Assembly (NCBI GenBank): GCA_009692905.1
Contig: SHYI01000018.1
Span: forward strand, 1-12,705
Direction of reading: 5' to 3'
Length of the DNA stretch: 12,705 nt
Origin: Chloroflexota bacterium
GTDB taxonomy: Bacteria > Chloroflexota > Limnocylindria > Limnocylindrales > Limnocylindraceae
Position numbers and translations under genes: made by a program. Positions 5,970-12,705 of this stretch are shown here, piece by piece. A model generated the notes under the pieces. The model did not search any database. It saw only the letters and a list, made by a program, of their open reading frames with translations, and was not told the origin of the DNA. Each line of letters opens with the position of its first letter. The stretch's first letter is position 1.

Positions 5970-7310
5970 TTAGCTGCGAGTTACCCCAGCGGCGTCGAGC
6001 GACTCTTCCAGAATCTTCAGGGCGAGGTCAATCTCGGCCGCCGTGGTGACGAGTGGTGGAATGATGCGAATCACTTGGACGTAGGTTCCAGCCGTCAACA
6101 GGAGCAGCTTGCGCTTGTTCGCCTCGGCGATGACGCGCTTCACTGCGGCAGGATCAGGTGTGCGGCCGTCACCAGCGCCAGGCTGCACAAACTCGAGGGC
6201 GATCATCAGGCCGAGGCCGCGCACGTCGCCAATGCCAGGGCGACCGGCGGCCATCTTGCGTAGGCCGTCGAGCATCTGTGTGCCGCGGGCCGCCGCATTC
6301 GCAACGAGCCCCTCCTCTTCAAAAACGTCGAGTGTGGCGAGGGCGGCGGCGCAGGCGACGACGTTGCCGCCGTAGGTGCCGCCGTGTGTGCCCGGCTCCC
6401 ACGTATCAAGGAGCTCCTTGCGGGCGATGATCCCCGAGAGGGGGAGACCAGAGGCGATCCCCTTCGCCATCACCAAAATGTCCGGCTCAACGTTCTGGTG
6501 CTGCACGGCGAACATCTTGCCGGTACGCCCGTAGCCGGTCTGCACCTCGTCGGCGATCAGCAGAATGCCGAGCTCGCGGGTGAGTTCGCGTAGGCGCGGC
6601 AGGAAGCCGGCCGGCGGCACAACGTAGCCACCCTCGCCCAGGATCGGCTCAACGATGACGGCGGCGACATCCTCGGCGCTAGCCAAGGTGTGCAGCGTGA
6701 GATCCCACTCCTCCTCCCAACGGCAGCTGCACCCGGCGCAGGCGCCTGGGGCACCGGCAACGGCAGGATCACGCGCCTCAACTGGCGCGCGGAAGCAGGA
6801 TGGGAATGCGGTGCTGTAAACCGAACCGGGGAGTGGCTCAAAGTGGCCGCGGTAGACGTTCTTCGCCGTGGTCATCGCCATCGTCTGCGCGGTGCGACCG
6901 TGATAGCCGCCGCGGAAGGTGAGGATCACGCGACGCTTGGTGGCGCGTCGCGCTAGCTTTACCGCCGCCTCGACCGCCTCGGATCCTGAGTTCGAGAGGA
7001 AGACGCCCCATGGCCCACCGTCGAGCACCTTGCTCAGTCGCTCGTGCAGTCGCAGCCCAGGCTCATGGAAGACGATGTTCTGCTGGCCGTGGATCAACTT
7101 GGTAGCCTGCTCGGCGATAGCGGCGGCAACCTTCGGATGCGCATGCCCCGTGTTCACCACGCCGATCCCTGAGGTGTAGTCGAGCCAGCGCTCGCCGTTG
7201 CGATCGATCAGCCAGGAGCCCTCACCGCGCTCAACGTCAACGTTGGCGGCACGACCCCACACGGAGGAGATCACGCTGTGTGGTGGAATTGGACCGCGAT
7301 CGTTGCTCAT
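5970..7310 (-). CDS. Class III aminotransferase, putrescine/4-aminobutyrate type
   Basis: The 446-residue PLP enzyme has a full class III signature: 'SNSGSEAVEAA' (107-117, phosphate binding), 'GGYHGRT' (134-140), 'IADEVQTGYGRTG' with Asp254 and Gln257, 'VMAKGIASGLPLSG' with the Schiff-base Lys283, and 'GTHGGTYGGN' with Thr312. The overall pattern fits the GabT/acetylornithine aminotransferase group. As last gene of a polyamine uptake operon it most likely transaminates putrescine or GABA to 4-aminobutanal or succinate semialdehyde; other omega-amines remain possible. The ATG overlaps the potC stop by 4 nt and has GGAGG 5 nt upstream (plus strand 7316-7320). An unusual feature is a Cys-rich insert: Cys172, Cys191, Cys194 and Cys196 (CAGCSC) in the loop before the 'VIVEPILGEGG' strand. 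No downstream dehydrogenase is present. Confidence 0.88.
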   Translation of the reverse strand: MSNDRGPIPPHSVISSVWGRAANVDVERGEGSWLIDRNGERWLDYTSGIGVVNTGHAHPKVAAAIAEQATKLIHGQQNIVFHEPGLRLHERLSKVLDGGPWGVFLSNSGSEAVEAAVKLARRATKRRVILTFRGGYHGRTAQTMAMTTAKNVYRGHFEPLPGSVYSTAFPSCFRAPVEARDPAVAGAPGACAGCSCRWEEEWDLTLHTLASAEDVAAVIVEPILGEGGYVVPPAGFLPRLRELTRELGILLIADEVQTGYGRTGKMFAVQHQNVEPDILVMAKGIASGLPLSGIIARKELLDTWEPGTHGGTYGGNVVACAAALATLDVFEEEGLVANAAARGTQMLDGLRKMAAGRPGIGDVRGLGLMIALEFVQPGAGDGRTPDPAAVKRVIAEANKRKLLLLTAGTYVQVIRIIPPLVTTAAEIDLALKILEESLDAAGVTRS

Positions 7311-8101
7311 GCGCGCCTCCGCTGTAGGAACGAGCCGATTGCCACGGCGCTCACCGCGACAACGAAGAAGATTGTACCAATAGCGTTGACCTGCGGCGGT
7401 ACGCCGACACGCGCCGAGCCCCAGACGAACATCGGGAAGGTGGTCGTTCGCCCTGCGGTGAAGTTGGTGATCACGAAGTCATCGATGGAGAGGCTGAAGG
7501 CGAGGAGGCTCGCCGCGGCGATGCCAGGGAGGATCAGCGGGAAGGTGACGCGCCAGAAGGTCTGCCACCCATCGGCGCCAAGGTCGGCCGACGCCTCCTC
7601 CAGTCGGCGATCGAATCCCGATAGTCGTGCGCGCACGGTGACAATCACGTAACTGATGTTAAAGGTTATGTGCGCGATCAGGATCGTGAACTCATTCAGC
7701 GGGAAGAAGGGGGGCTGGCCGATCGCCACGAAGAGGGTGAGCAGCGATGCGCCGAGGATGATCTCAGGGGTGGCGAGTGGCAAGAAGATGAAGAGGCTGG
7801 TCGCCGGTCGCCCACGGAACTGATAGCGCACCAACGCCAGCGCAGCGAGCGTGCCGAGCGTTGTCGCAGCAAGCGTAGAGATGAAGGCGATGCGAATGCT
7901 GACAACAACCGAATCGAGCAGACCAGGAATCGCGAAGAGATTTGCCCAGTGGCTGAGGGTGAAGCCGACCCAGGTGTAGTTCGTCTTTCCCACCGGGTCG
8001 TTGAAGCTAAAGAGGGCAACGATGAAGATCGGGAGCAGCAGGTAGAGCAGCGCCAGGCCGGTATAGGCACGAAGGGCGTTGCGACCGAGCCAACGCAGCA
8101 T
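7307..8101 (-). CDS. potC: Spermidine/putrescine ABC transporter permease PotC
   Basis: The 264-residue inner-membrane protein has about six hydrophobic helices, starting with 'YTGLALLYLLLPIFIVALFSF' (core LLYLLLPIFIVALFSF). The EAA loop that contacts the ATPase reads 'EEASADLGADGWQTFWRV' (about 168-185) followed by the 'TFPLILPGI' helix. The motif 'FSLSIDDFVITNFTAG' is typical of PotC. Its ATG shares one base with the potB stop (TGATG), and its own stop overlaps the aminotransferase start, so the three genes are probably co-translated. PotC pairs with PotB to form the membrane channel. Order after potB and the family motif support PotC rather than PotB. The substrate class (polyamine) rests on family similarity and context. 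Confidence 0.92.
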   Translation of the reverse strand: MLRWLGRNALRAYTGLALLYLLLPIFIVALFSFNDPVGKTNYTWVGFTLSHWANLFAIPGLLDSVVVSIRIAFISTLAATTLGTLAALALVRYQFRGRPATSLFIFLPLATPEIILGASLLTLFVAIGQPPFFPLNEFTILIAHITFNISYVIVTVRARLSGFDRRLEEASADLGADGWQTFWRVTFPLILPGIAAASLLAFSLSIDDFVITNFTAGRTTTFPMFVWGSARVGVPPQVNAIGTIFFVVAVSAVAIGSFLQRRRA

Positions 8102-8973
8102 CAGCCGATCCCCGACTCAAGCTCATCGGTGCCGAGGACGCGGGCATACATGAAGACGGCGGCAAGGATGCCGGCCATCAACATGAAGCTCAACGCTGCG
8201 GCGGTCGGGTAGTCGTTGTTCACCAAGAAGCGACTCTGGATCACATTGCCAATAAGGCGCGTCTGCACGCTTCCGAGCAGCTCTGCGTTCACGAAGTCAC
8301 CCATCGCGGGAATAAAGACGAGCAGCGAGCCAGCGAAGACGCCAGGGAGTGCGAGCGGAAGCGTGATGCGCTGGAATGCGCGTACCGGTCCGGCGTACAG
8401 ATCTTTCGCCGCCTCAACCAGTCGGCGGTCGATCTTCTCTAGTGAGACGTAGATCGGCAGCACCATGAAGGGGAAGAAGTTGTACGAGATGCCGAAGATC
8501 ACCGCAATCGGTGTAGCGAGGATGCGAAAATCTTCAGGGAGTGCGCCGATCGACTTGAGCGGCCCCAGCAGAAACCCGTCATCGCCAAGGACGGTCTTCC
8601 AGGCGAGCACACGCAAGAGGAACGAGGTGAAGAACGGCGCGATAACGATGAAGAGCAGAAGCGTGCGGAACCGCCCAGCTCGATAGGCGATGGTGTATGC
8701 GAGCGGGAAGGCGAGGAGCAGACAGACCACCGTCGACACCGCCGCATACAAGATCGAACGCAGGAACTGATCGGAGTAGCGATCGAGCGCCGTCGAGTAG
8801 GTTGCCGCGTTCGCCCACGAGAAGACGAACCCTGTCTCAAGGGTGCCGCTCCAGAGGCTGGCTTGCAGCATCTGGAGCGCTGGGTAGACGTAGAACGCCA
8901 CCAGCCAGGCGATCGCGGGCGCGAGCAGCAACAGGGGCAGAAGCCCCGGCCGCCGACGCAGAAACGCGATCAC
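8101..8973 (-). CDS. potB: Spermidine/putrescine ABC transporter permease PotB
   Basis: The 290-residue permease begins with a basic cap and a first membrane helix (about residues 10-30) and has further helices at about 70-95, 103-120, 152-176, 205-224 and 260-278. The EAA motif reads 'VEAAKDLYAGPVRAFQRI' (186-203) followed by 'TLPLALPGV'. The 'FIPAMGDFVNAELLGS' segment (220-235) is strongly characteristic of PotB. The start is GTG at 8973 with a GGAG site 6 nt upstream, in a 25-nt gap after potD. The stop overlaps the potC start by one base. With PotC it forms the polyamine translocation path. Confidence 0.92.
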   Translation of the reverse strand: MIAFLRRRPGLLPLLLLAPAIAWLVAFYVYPALQMLQASLWSGTLETGFVFSWANAATYSTALDRYSDQFLRSILYAAVSTVVCLLLAFPLAYTIAYRAGRFRTLLLFIVIAPFFTSFLLRVLAWKTVLGDDGFLLGPLKSIGALPEDFRILATPIAVIFGISYNFFPFMVLPIYVSLEKIDRRLVEAAKDLYAGPVRAFQRITLPLALPGVFAGSLLVFIPAMGDFVNAELLGSVQTRLIGNVIQSRFLVNNDYPTAAALSFMLMAGILAAVFMYARVLGTDELESGIG

Positions 8974-8998
8974 CGTCGGCTCCGCTTGGTGCGGTGTC

Positions 8999-10174
8999 TT
9001 AGTTGCCCTGGAGGGCGCTGTAGGCGTCGTTCATGTAGATCTCGTCCTCCTCGGAGAGGCCGGCGAACACATTGAGCTGTGCCTCGAGTGCCGCGTCAGG
9101 GAAGATGAACGGGTCGGATGCGAGCGACTCGTCAATCTTGGCGATCTCTTCCTTCGTTCCCTTCACCGGCGATACGTACTGCACGTAGGCGGTGAGCTGC
9201 GCGGCGATCTCTGGCTTGTAATACCAGTCCATCCACTTCTCAGCGGTGTACTTATGCGCCGCGCCGAGCGGGATCAACATGTTGTCGGAAGAGAAGGTGC
9301 AGCCATCGGTTGGGGTGACCCAAACGATGTTCGCATCCTCGTAGCCGATCTGGACCACGTCGCCGCGCCAGGCAACACAGGCCGCCACGTCGCCCTTCAC
9401 GATGAGCTCCTTGTAGTCGTTGCCGGTAAACGCCCGAACAGTGCCGTCGCTGACGCTCGGCTCAATCAGGGCAATGGCGCGGTCAAATGAGGCGCGGTCC
9501 GCCTTGGCCGGGTCATCACCGTTCGCGAGCATGGCGAGGCCAATGGTGTCGCGCATCTCGGTAAGGAGTGAGACCTTCCCCTTCAGGCGTGGGTCGAAGA
9601 GGTCCTTGAACCCCTTCACGAAGCCTGCGGTGGTCTTGTTGGCCGCAATGCCGCCAACAATGCCCGCCCACGGGGCGAGGTACTCAACGCTTGGGTCAAA
9701 GCTGCGCCCCTTGTATACGTCGAGCAGGTTCGCGGTGAAGTTGCTCATGTGTGAGGTCTTCAGCTTCTCTGCCCAGCCGAGGCGAATGATGCGCGCGGCC
9801 ATCCAGTCGGTCAGCGTAGCGATATCCCAGCCCGCATCTTCGCCCGCCTGCAGCGGTGCCTTGATCGTGCCGAAGAAGGAGTCGTTGTCATTGATCGCCT
9901 CAACGTAGTTCACCTTGGTGCTGTACTCCGTCTCAAAGGCGGTCACCGTTGGTCGAGCCAACTCGTCTTCGCTCAGGTCGATGTAGAGGGTCCAGTTCGC
10001 GACGTTGACAACATCAGAGATCGTGTCGGACTGCGACGGCTTTGGGCTCGGCGACGTTGAGCTGCCAGAGGTGCCGCATGCGGCGAGGAAGGCGGCGGTG
10101 CCAGCGGCGGCCGCTCCAACCTTGAGAACGGTTCGTCGGCTTACCTGCATCTCGTTCTTCTTCTCGGTGCTCAT
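8999..10174 (-). CDS. potD: Polyamine-binding lipoprotein PotD (Tat-type signal)
   Basis: The 391-residue substrate-binding protein opens with a twin-arginine-like signal, SRRTVLK at residues 12-18, a hydrophobic Ala/Gly stretch and a lipobox LAAC with lipid-modified Cys33. After cleavage, a Ser/Thr/Pro-rich linker leads into the mature domain with 'VVNVANWTLYID', the usual first strand of spermidine/putrescine-binding proteins. Later elements such as 'LAPWAGIVGGIAANK', 'VSLLTEMRDTIGLAM' and 'DNMLIPLGAAHKYTAEKW' fit the family. It would be anchored at the outer face of the cytoplasmic membrane and deliver polyamines to PotBC. The start has a strong AAGGAGGG site 4 nt upstream (plus strand 10179-10186), the best RBS in the operon, consistent with the high expression a binding protein needs. 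Exact ligand preference cannot be read from the sequence. Confidence 0.93.
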   Translation of the reverse strand: MSTEKKNEMQVSRRTVLKVGAAAAGTAAFLAACGTSGSSTSPSPKPSQSDTISDVVNVANWTLYIDLSEDELARPTVTAFETEYSTKVNYVEAINDNDSFFGTIKAPLQAGEDAGWDIATLTDWMAARIIRLGWAEKLKTSHMSNFTANLLDVYKGRSFDPSVEYLAPWAGIVGGIAANKTTAGFVKGFKDLFDPRLKGKVSLLTEMRDTIGLAMLANGDDPAKADRASFDRAIALIEPSVSDGTVRAFTGNDYKELIVKGDVAACVAWRGDVVQIGYEDANIVWVTPTDGCTFSSDNMLIPLGAAHKYTAEKWMDWYYKPEIAAQLTAYVQYVSPVKGTKEEIAKIDESLASDPFIFPDAALEAQLNVFAGLSEEDEIYMNDAYSALQGN

Positions 10175-10193
10175 CGTGCCCTCCTTCTGCGCC

Positions 10194-11315
10194 TTAGGCG
10201 CTCTTCGAATCGCCGACCACGAAGCCGTGCTCGGGTTTCCAGGTGAGAGCGACCCGCTCGCCGGGTCGCCAGGTGTCGCTCCGCGTCGTGCGGTCGACGT
10301 TCTGCTCGCTCACGAGAAGGCGCAGGCCACCTGCGCCCTCCACGGTGTACTGCGTCAGCACGCCGAGGTAACTCGTATCAACGACGGTGCCATCGAGGCG
10401 ATTCCCCTTCGACTCCTGCCCCGGCTCCAACAGGGTGAGCTTCTCTGGGCGCACGCCGATCGCGCCGCCCGTGCCGATGTCGCCGAGGTTCTTCGGTGCA
10501 CGCACAACATCACCCGAAGGGAGCGTGACGGTCCATGATTCGCCATCCGAACCGATCTTCCCCTCGAGCAGATTGCTCGCGCCGACGAAGCTCGCTACGA
10601 AGCGCGTCGTTGGGCGCTCGTACAGGGTCTCTGGTCCGGCGAGCTGCTCGTAGTGACCCTTGTTCATGACGGCGATGCGATCGGACATCGTCATCGCCTC
10701 CTCTTGATCGTGGGTGACATAGATGAAGGTGATGCCGACTTCGCGCTGGATGCGCTTCAACTCAATGCCCATCTGCTTGCGCAGCTTCAAATCGAGTGCG
10801 CCGAGCGGCTCATCGAGCAGAAGCACGGCGGGGCGATTCACCAGAGCGCGTGCAAGCGCGACGCGCTGCGCCTGTCCGCCAGAGAGTTGCGCCGGCTTGC
10901 GCTTCTCGTAGCCGATCAGCTGCACCAAGTCGAGTGCCTCACCGACGCGACGCGTGACCTCGTCACCCTTGATGCCAGAGCGACGGAGGCCGAAGGCAAC
11001 ATTCTCAAAGATGGTGAGATGCGGGAAGAGCGCATAGCTCTGGAAGACGGTGTTGACGTCGCGCTCGTGGGCGGGGAGGAAGGTAACGTCTTCGCCCTTC
11101 AACTCAATGAGGCCGCTCGTTGGCTGCTCGAAGCCGCCGATCATGCGCAGGGTTGTGGTCTTGCCGCAGCCGGATGGGCCGAGGAGGGTGAAGAACTCGC
11201 CGTCGGAGACATCAAGCGTGATGCCGTCTACCGCGGTCTGATCTCCGAACATCTTGGTCACGTTGACCAGGCGAACGTCGACGTCTGCCACCCTCGGTTT
11301 CACCTCCGCGGACAC
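10194..11315 (-). CDS. potA: Spermidine/putrescine ABC transporter ATP-binding protein PotA
   Basis: The 373-residue ATPase has every nucleotide-binding motif: Walker A GPSGCGKT (46-53), Q-loop 'FQSYALFPH' (Gln92), signature LSGGQ (144-148), Walker B LLLDEP (165-170, Asp168/Glu169), D-loop 'GALD', and H-loop 'YVTHDQEEAM' (His202). The C-terminal third, from about residue 235, is a TOBE-type regulatory domain with 'IGVRPEKLTLL', the mark of the PotA/MalK group. It energises PotBC from the cytoplasmic side. It is the first gene of the operon; potD starts 20 nt after its stop. The start used is GTG at 11315, with GAGGGG about 11 nt upstream. An alternative is the GTG at 11291 (Val9), preceded by a better GGAGG motif 11 nt away; that would drop only eight residues. 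Confidence 0.95.
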   Translation of the reverse strand: MSAEVKPRVADVDVRLVNVTKMFGDQTAVDGITLDVSDGEFFTLLGPSGCGKTTTLRMIGGFEQPTSGLIELKGEDVTFLPAHERDVNTVFQSYALFPHLTIFENVAFGLRRSGIKGDEVTRRVGEALDLVQLIGYEKRKPAQLSGGQAQRVALARALVNRPAVLLLDEPLGALDLKLRKQMGIELKRIQREVGITFIYVTHDQEEAMTMSDRIAVMNKGHYEQLAGPETLYERPTTRFVASFVGASNLLEGKIGSDGESWTVTLPSGDVVRAPKNLGDIGTGGAIGVRPEKLTLLEPGQESKGNRLDGTVVDTSYLGVLTQYTVEGAGGLRLLVSEQNVDRTTRSDTWRPGERVALTWKPEHGFVVGDSKSA

Positions 11316-11351
11316 CTGTCCTGTCTCTGCCCCTCAAGTGAGGACGTGCGA

Positions 11352-11380
11352 AGACTATGACCCACGGGGGGTGGGGTCAA
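11352..11380 (-). promoter_or_regulatory. Putative sigma70-type promoter of the pot operon
   Basis: On the minus strand, TTGACC (plus 11375-11380) is followed after exactly 17 bp by TAGTCT (plus 11352-11357). The -35 box matches five of six consensus bases and the -10 box three of six. Transcription would start near 11345, giving a leader of about 30 nt before the potA GTG. This is the only intergenic space ahead of the operon, which supports the call. Confidence 0.5.
11358..11379. promoter_or_regulatory. Inverted repeat TGACCC-N10-GGGTCA, candidate operator in the pot promoter
   Basis: A perfect 6-bp dyad with a 10-bp spacer has half-site centres 16 bp apart. It covers the spacer between the putative potA -35 and -10 boxes and overlaps the -35 box by five bases. 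It also lies near the -35 region expected for the divergent mrp promoter. A dimeric repressor bound here would block the pot promoter and might affect mrp. The regulator is not encoded in this window. Confidence 0.4.
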
Positions 11381-11393
11381 ACGCCGTTGCGAG

Positions 11394-11399
11394 TAGACT
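11394..11399 (+). promoter_or_regulatory. Possible -10 box for mrp
   Basis: TAGACT lies 7 nt before an in-frame ATG at 11407 and 58 nt before the preferred GTG start at 11458. No good -35 is visible at 16-18 bp (that region reads GTGGGG). It is the best -10 match on the plus strand of this intergenic stretch. Confidence 0.35.
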
Positions 11400-11408
11400 G
11401 TGGGGGAT

Positions 11409-11445
11409 GCGCCCGTGGGGCGCTGCCGAGAGCCCCGAACGGGGC
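11409..11445 (+). promoter_or_regulatory. Tandem hairpins in the mrp leader
   Basis: Two perfect inverted repeats stand in the presumed 5' leader. The first is GCGCCC-GTG-GGGCGC at 11409-11423 (6-bp stem, 3-nt loop). The second is GCCCCG-AA-CGGGGC at 11432-11445 (usable as a 5-bp stem with a GAAC loop). The CCCC of the second could instead pair with the GGGG of the SD at 11450-11453, so alternative folding could hide or expose the ribosome site. No known riboswitch consensus is recognised. Confidence 0.4.
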
Positions 11446-11446
11446 G

Positions 11447-11453
11447 AAAGGGG
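11447..11453 (+). promoter_or_regulatory. Shine-Dalgarno AAAGGGG that favours the GTG start of mrp
   Basis: AAAGGGG lies 4 nt ahead of GTG 11458, starting one base after the second leader hairpin. It supports 11458 as the start over the upstream in-frame ATG at 11407, which has no comparable purine run at SD distance other than a GGGGG directly touching it. Confidence 0.5.
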
Positions 11454-11457
11454 ATCT

Positions 11458-12531
11458 GTGGCCACCACTGAAGCAGCCGTCCTACAGGCCCTCTCTGGCG
11501 TCCAGGAGCCCGAGCTTGGTCGCGACATTGTTACATTAGAGATGGTCAAGGAGATCACCCTGAACGGTGACCAGGCCAGCTTCATGATTGAGCTCACCAC
11601 CCCTGCCTGCCCTTTGAAGGACGTCATTGAGCGTGATATCCGCGCCGCCCTCGATGGGATCGGTGTAACAGTTGCCGAGCTGCGCTGGGGCTCGAAGGTC
11701 CGCCGCGCCTCCTCCTCGACCCAGGAGCGCCTCCTCCCCGGCATTCGTAACATTGTGGCCGTCGCCTCAGGGAAGGGCGGCGTCGGCAAGAGCACCGTCT
11801 CGGTCAACCTTGCCGTGGCTCTGGCCCAGAGCGGCGCCCGTGTCGGCCTCCTCGATGCCGACATCACCGGGCCGAACATTCCCCAGATGATGGGGGCGAC
11901 CGGTACCCCGAAGTCCAGCGCGGGCGGAAAGATCGAGCCGATCGAGCGCCACGGCGTCAAGGTCATCTCCATTCAGTTCTTCGTTCCTGAGGGCCAGCCG
12001 ATCGTCTGGCGCGGGCCCCTCATCGGTGGCGCGATTCAGCAGTTCCTTCGTGACGTGGAGTGGGGCGACCTCGACTATCTCGTCGTTGACCTGCCGCCTG
12101 GAACCTCTGATGCGCAACTCACGCTGGCGCAGGCGGTGCCAATTGCTGGGTGCGTCCTTGTGACCACGCCACAAGATGTGGCCCTCTCTGATGTCACCAA
12201 GGCCCTCGCCATGTTTCGGCGCATGAATGTGCCAATCCTCGGCATCGTTGAAAACATGTCGGCGTTTGCCTGCCCGCACTGCGGTGAACTCACCGAAATC
12301 TTTGGACGCGGTGGCGCAGAGCGTCTCGCAAAAGAGGAGGGGCTCGACAACCTAGGCCGAATTCCGCTGGAGATGGCGGTGCGACAGGGTGGCGACGCAG
12401 GCATCCCCGCCGTTGCACAACGCGAAGAGGGCCCAGCCGCTGTGGCGCTCAAGGAGTTGGCCGGACAGGTTGCCGCTCGACTGGCGGTACGCGCCGCCAA
12501 CGAGACAGCACCAACGTTGACGGTCGCCTAA
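11458..12531 (+). CDS. mrp: Mrp/ApbC iron-sulfur cluster carrier ATPase with N-terminal MIP18 (DUF59) domain
   Basis: The 357-residue protein has a MIP18/DUF59 domain (about 5-80) containing the conserved 'TTPACPLKD' with Cys51, then a deviant-Walker P-loop domain: 'ASGKGGVGKSTVSVNLA' (P-loop 105-113), 'LLDADITGPNIPQM' (switch I), 'VVDLPPGTSD' (209-218) and 'TTPQDVALSDV'. A CPHC pair (Cys272, Cys275) after 'IVENMSAF' is the site where Mrp/NBP35-type dimers bridge an Fe-S cluster. It would bind and pass Fe-S clusters to apoproteins in the cytoplasm. GTG 11458 is preferred because the SD precedes it and the DUF59 domain starts right after; the ATG at 11407 would add 17 residues (beginning MRPWGAAES) without family resemblance. 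It is divergent from the pot operon and followed after 4 nt by the next gene. Confidence 0.95.
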   Translation: MATTEAAVLQALSGVQEPELGRDIVTLEMVKEITLNGDQASFMIELTTPACPLKDVIERDIRAALDGIGVTVAELRWGSKVRRASSSTQERLLPGIRNIVAVASGKGGVGKSTVSVNLAVALAQSGARVGLLDADITGPNIPQMMGATGTPKSSAGGKIEPIERHGVKVISIQFFVPEGQPIVWRGPLIGGAIQQFLRDVEWGDLDYLVVDLPPGTSDAQLTLAQAVPIAGCVLVTTPQDVALSDVTKALAMFRRMNVPILGIVENMSAFACPHCGELTEIFGRGGAERLAKEEGLDNLGRIPLEMAVRQGGDAGIPAVAQREEGPAAVALKELAGQVAARLAVRAANETAPTLTVA

Positions 12532-12535
12532 GCAC

Positions 12536-12705
12536 GTGACAGAAACTCCTGACGGATCAACGGAGCGCGAGGGATTCAGCGACGACATTGAGCAGCTGAT
12601 CATCGCGGTGCGTGCACTTCTCGGTGGGCACTGGGATCTCTTCCGCGCCGAACTCGGTGCGATCTCCCGTGACGCAGTGGGGGTGCTCCTCGGCGCGATC
12701 GCCGT
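12536..12705 (+). CDS. Probable holin-like/phage holin superfamily III membrane protein, 3' end outside window
   Basis: A frame opens at GTG 12536, 4 nt after the mrp stop, and runs to the window edge (56 full codons). The visible product has an acidic, polar N-terminus (TETPDGSTEREGFSDD), an amphipathic helix 'IEQLIIAVRALLGGHWDLF', then 'RAELGAISRDAVGVLLGAIA', where a membrane helix seems to begin. This layout resembles the 'lv..e..l.raEl......a..g..ll..a' start of the small inner-membrane proteins named phage holin family (Phage_holin_3_6), common in actinobacteria and relatives and not usually phage-borne. There is no good SD; coupling to mrp is likely. Assignment is tentative because the membrane segment is cut off. 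Confidence 0.45.
   Translation, partial: MTETPDGSTEREGFSDDIEQLIIAVRALLGGHWDLFRAELGAISRDAVGVLLGAIA

Noticed and set aside
7670..8212. Plus-strand frame encoding a highly charged Glu/Arg-rich protein
   Set aside because: Such charged products are typical of the strand opposite hydrophobic membrane genes; potC and potB on the minus strand explain the region.
10653..11360. 235-codon plus-strand frame opposite potA
   Set aside because: potA has all ABC motifs in the opposite frame, and the plus-strand product has no family pattern.
11316..11457. A known riboswitch (for example guanidine, polyamine-related or cobalamin) in the potA-mrp gap
   Set aside because: The two hairpins are short and no conserved aptamer core that I know is visible; the space is also too small for most large riboswitches.
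12536..12705. Evidence for a prophage based on the holin-like name
   Set aside because: Proteins of this type are common chromosomal membrane proteins; no lysin, integrase or structural phage gene is present.

Overview
The window is GC-rich and very densely coded. Nearly every gene touches or overlaps the next, and the longest non-coding stretch is about 140 bp, between the two divergent genes potA and mrp. No rRNA, tRNA, CRISPR array, insertion sequence or phage cluster is visible; this looks like core chromosome of a free-living bacterium. GTG starts, weak or missing Shine-Dalgarno (SD) sites, -10-like boxes just ahead of ATG codons, a Tat-type lipoprotein substrate-binding protein and GC-rich codon use would suit Chloroflexota or a related lineage. 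That placement is an inference only; there is no phylogenetic marker here to prove it.

Region 1 (1-4513, plus strand) is a compact gene string: the C-terminal half of an M16 zinc peptidase, a shortened PfkB/ribokinase-like protein, a TPR-rhomboid intramembrane protease, a small uncharacterised protein, a metallo-beta-lactamase-fold hydrolase of glyoxalase II type, and a VirB11/CpaF-like protein without a Walker A motif. Four junctions are overlaps of 4 nt or gaps of 2 nt, so translation is probably coupled. Two or three of these proteins look like reduced or catalytically dead relatives of well-known enzymes.

Region 2 (4550-5947, plus strand) is a long class II aldolase with an apparently complete metal site. 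It ends at a perfect GC hairpin shared with the convergent operon that follows.

Region 3 (11315 down to 5970, minus strand) is a polyamine operon in the order potA (ATPase), potD (binding lipoprotein), potB and potC (permeases), then a class III aminotransferase of the putrescine/GABA type. The genes would import putrescine or spermidine and begin its breakdown by transamination. The putative potA promoter has a TGACCC-N10-GGGTCA dyad lying between its -35 and -10 boxes, a good candidate operator.

Region 4 (11394-12705, plus strand) starts in the same divergent intergenic region. It holds mrp/apbC, an iron-sulfur cluster carrier ATPase with an N-terminal MIP18/DUF59 domain, whose leader contains two perfect hairpins just ahead of its SD. 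After it comes the start of a probable small membrane protein of holin-like type, cut by the window edge.

I did not find a clearly new multi-gene system. The best leads are the operator/leader architecture between potA and mrp, and the run of reduced enzyme relatives in region 1.
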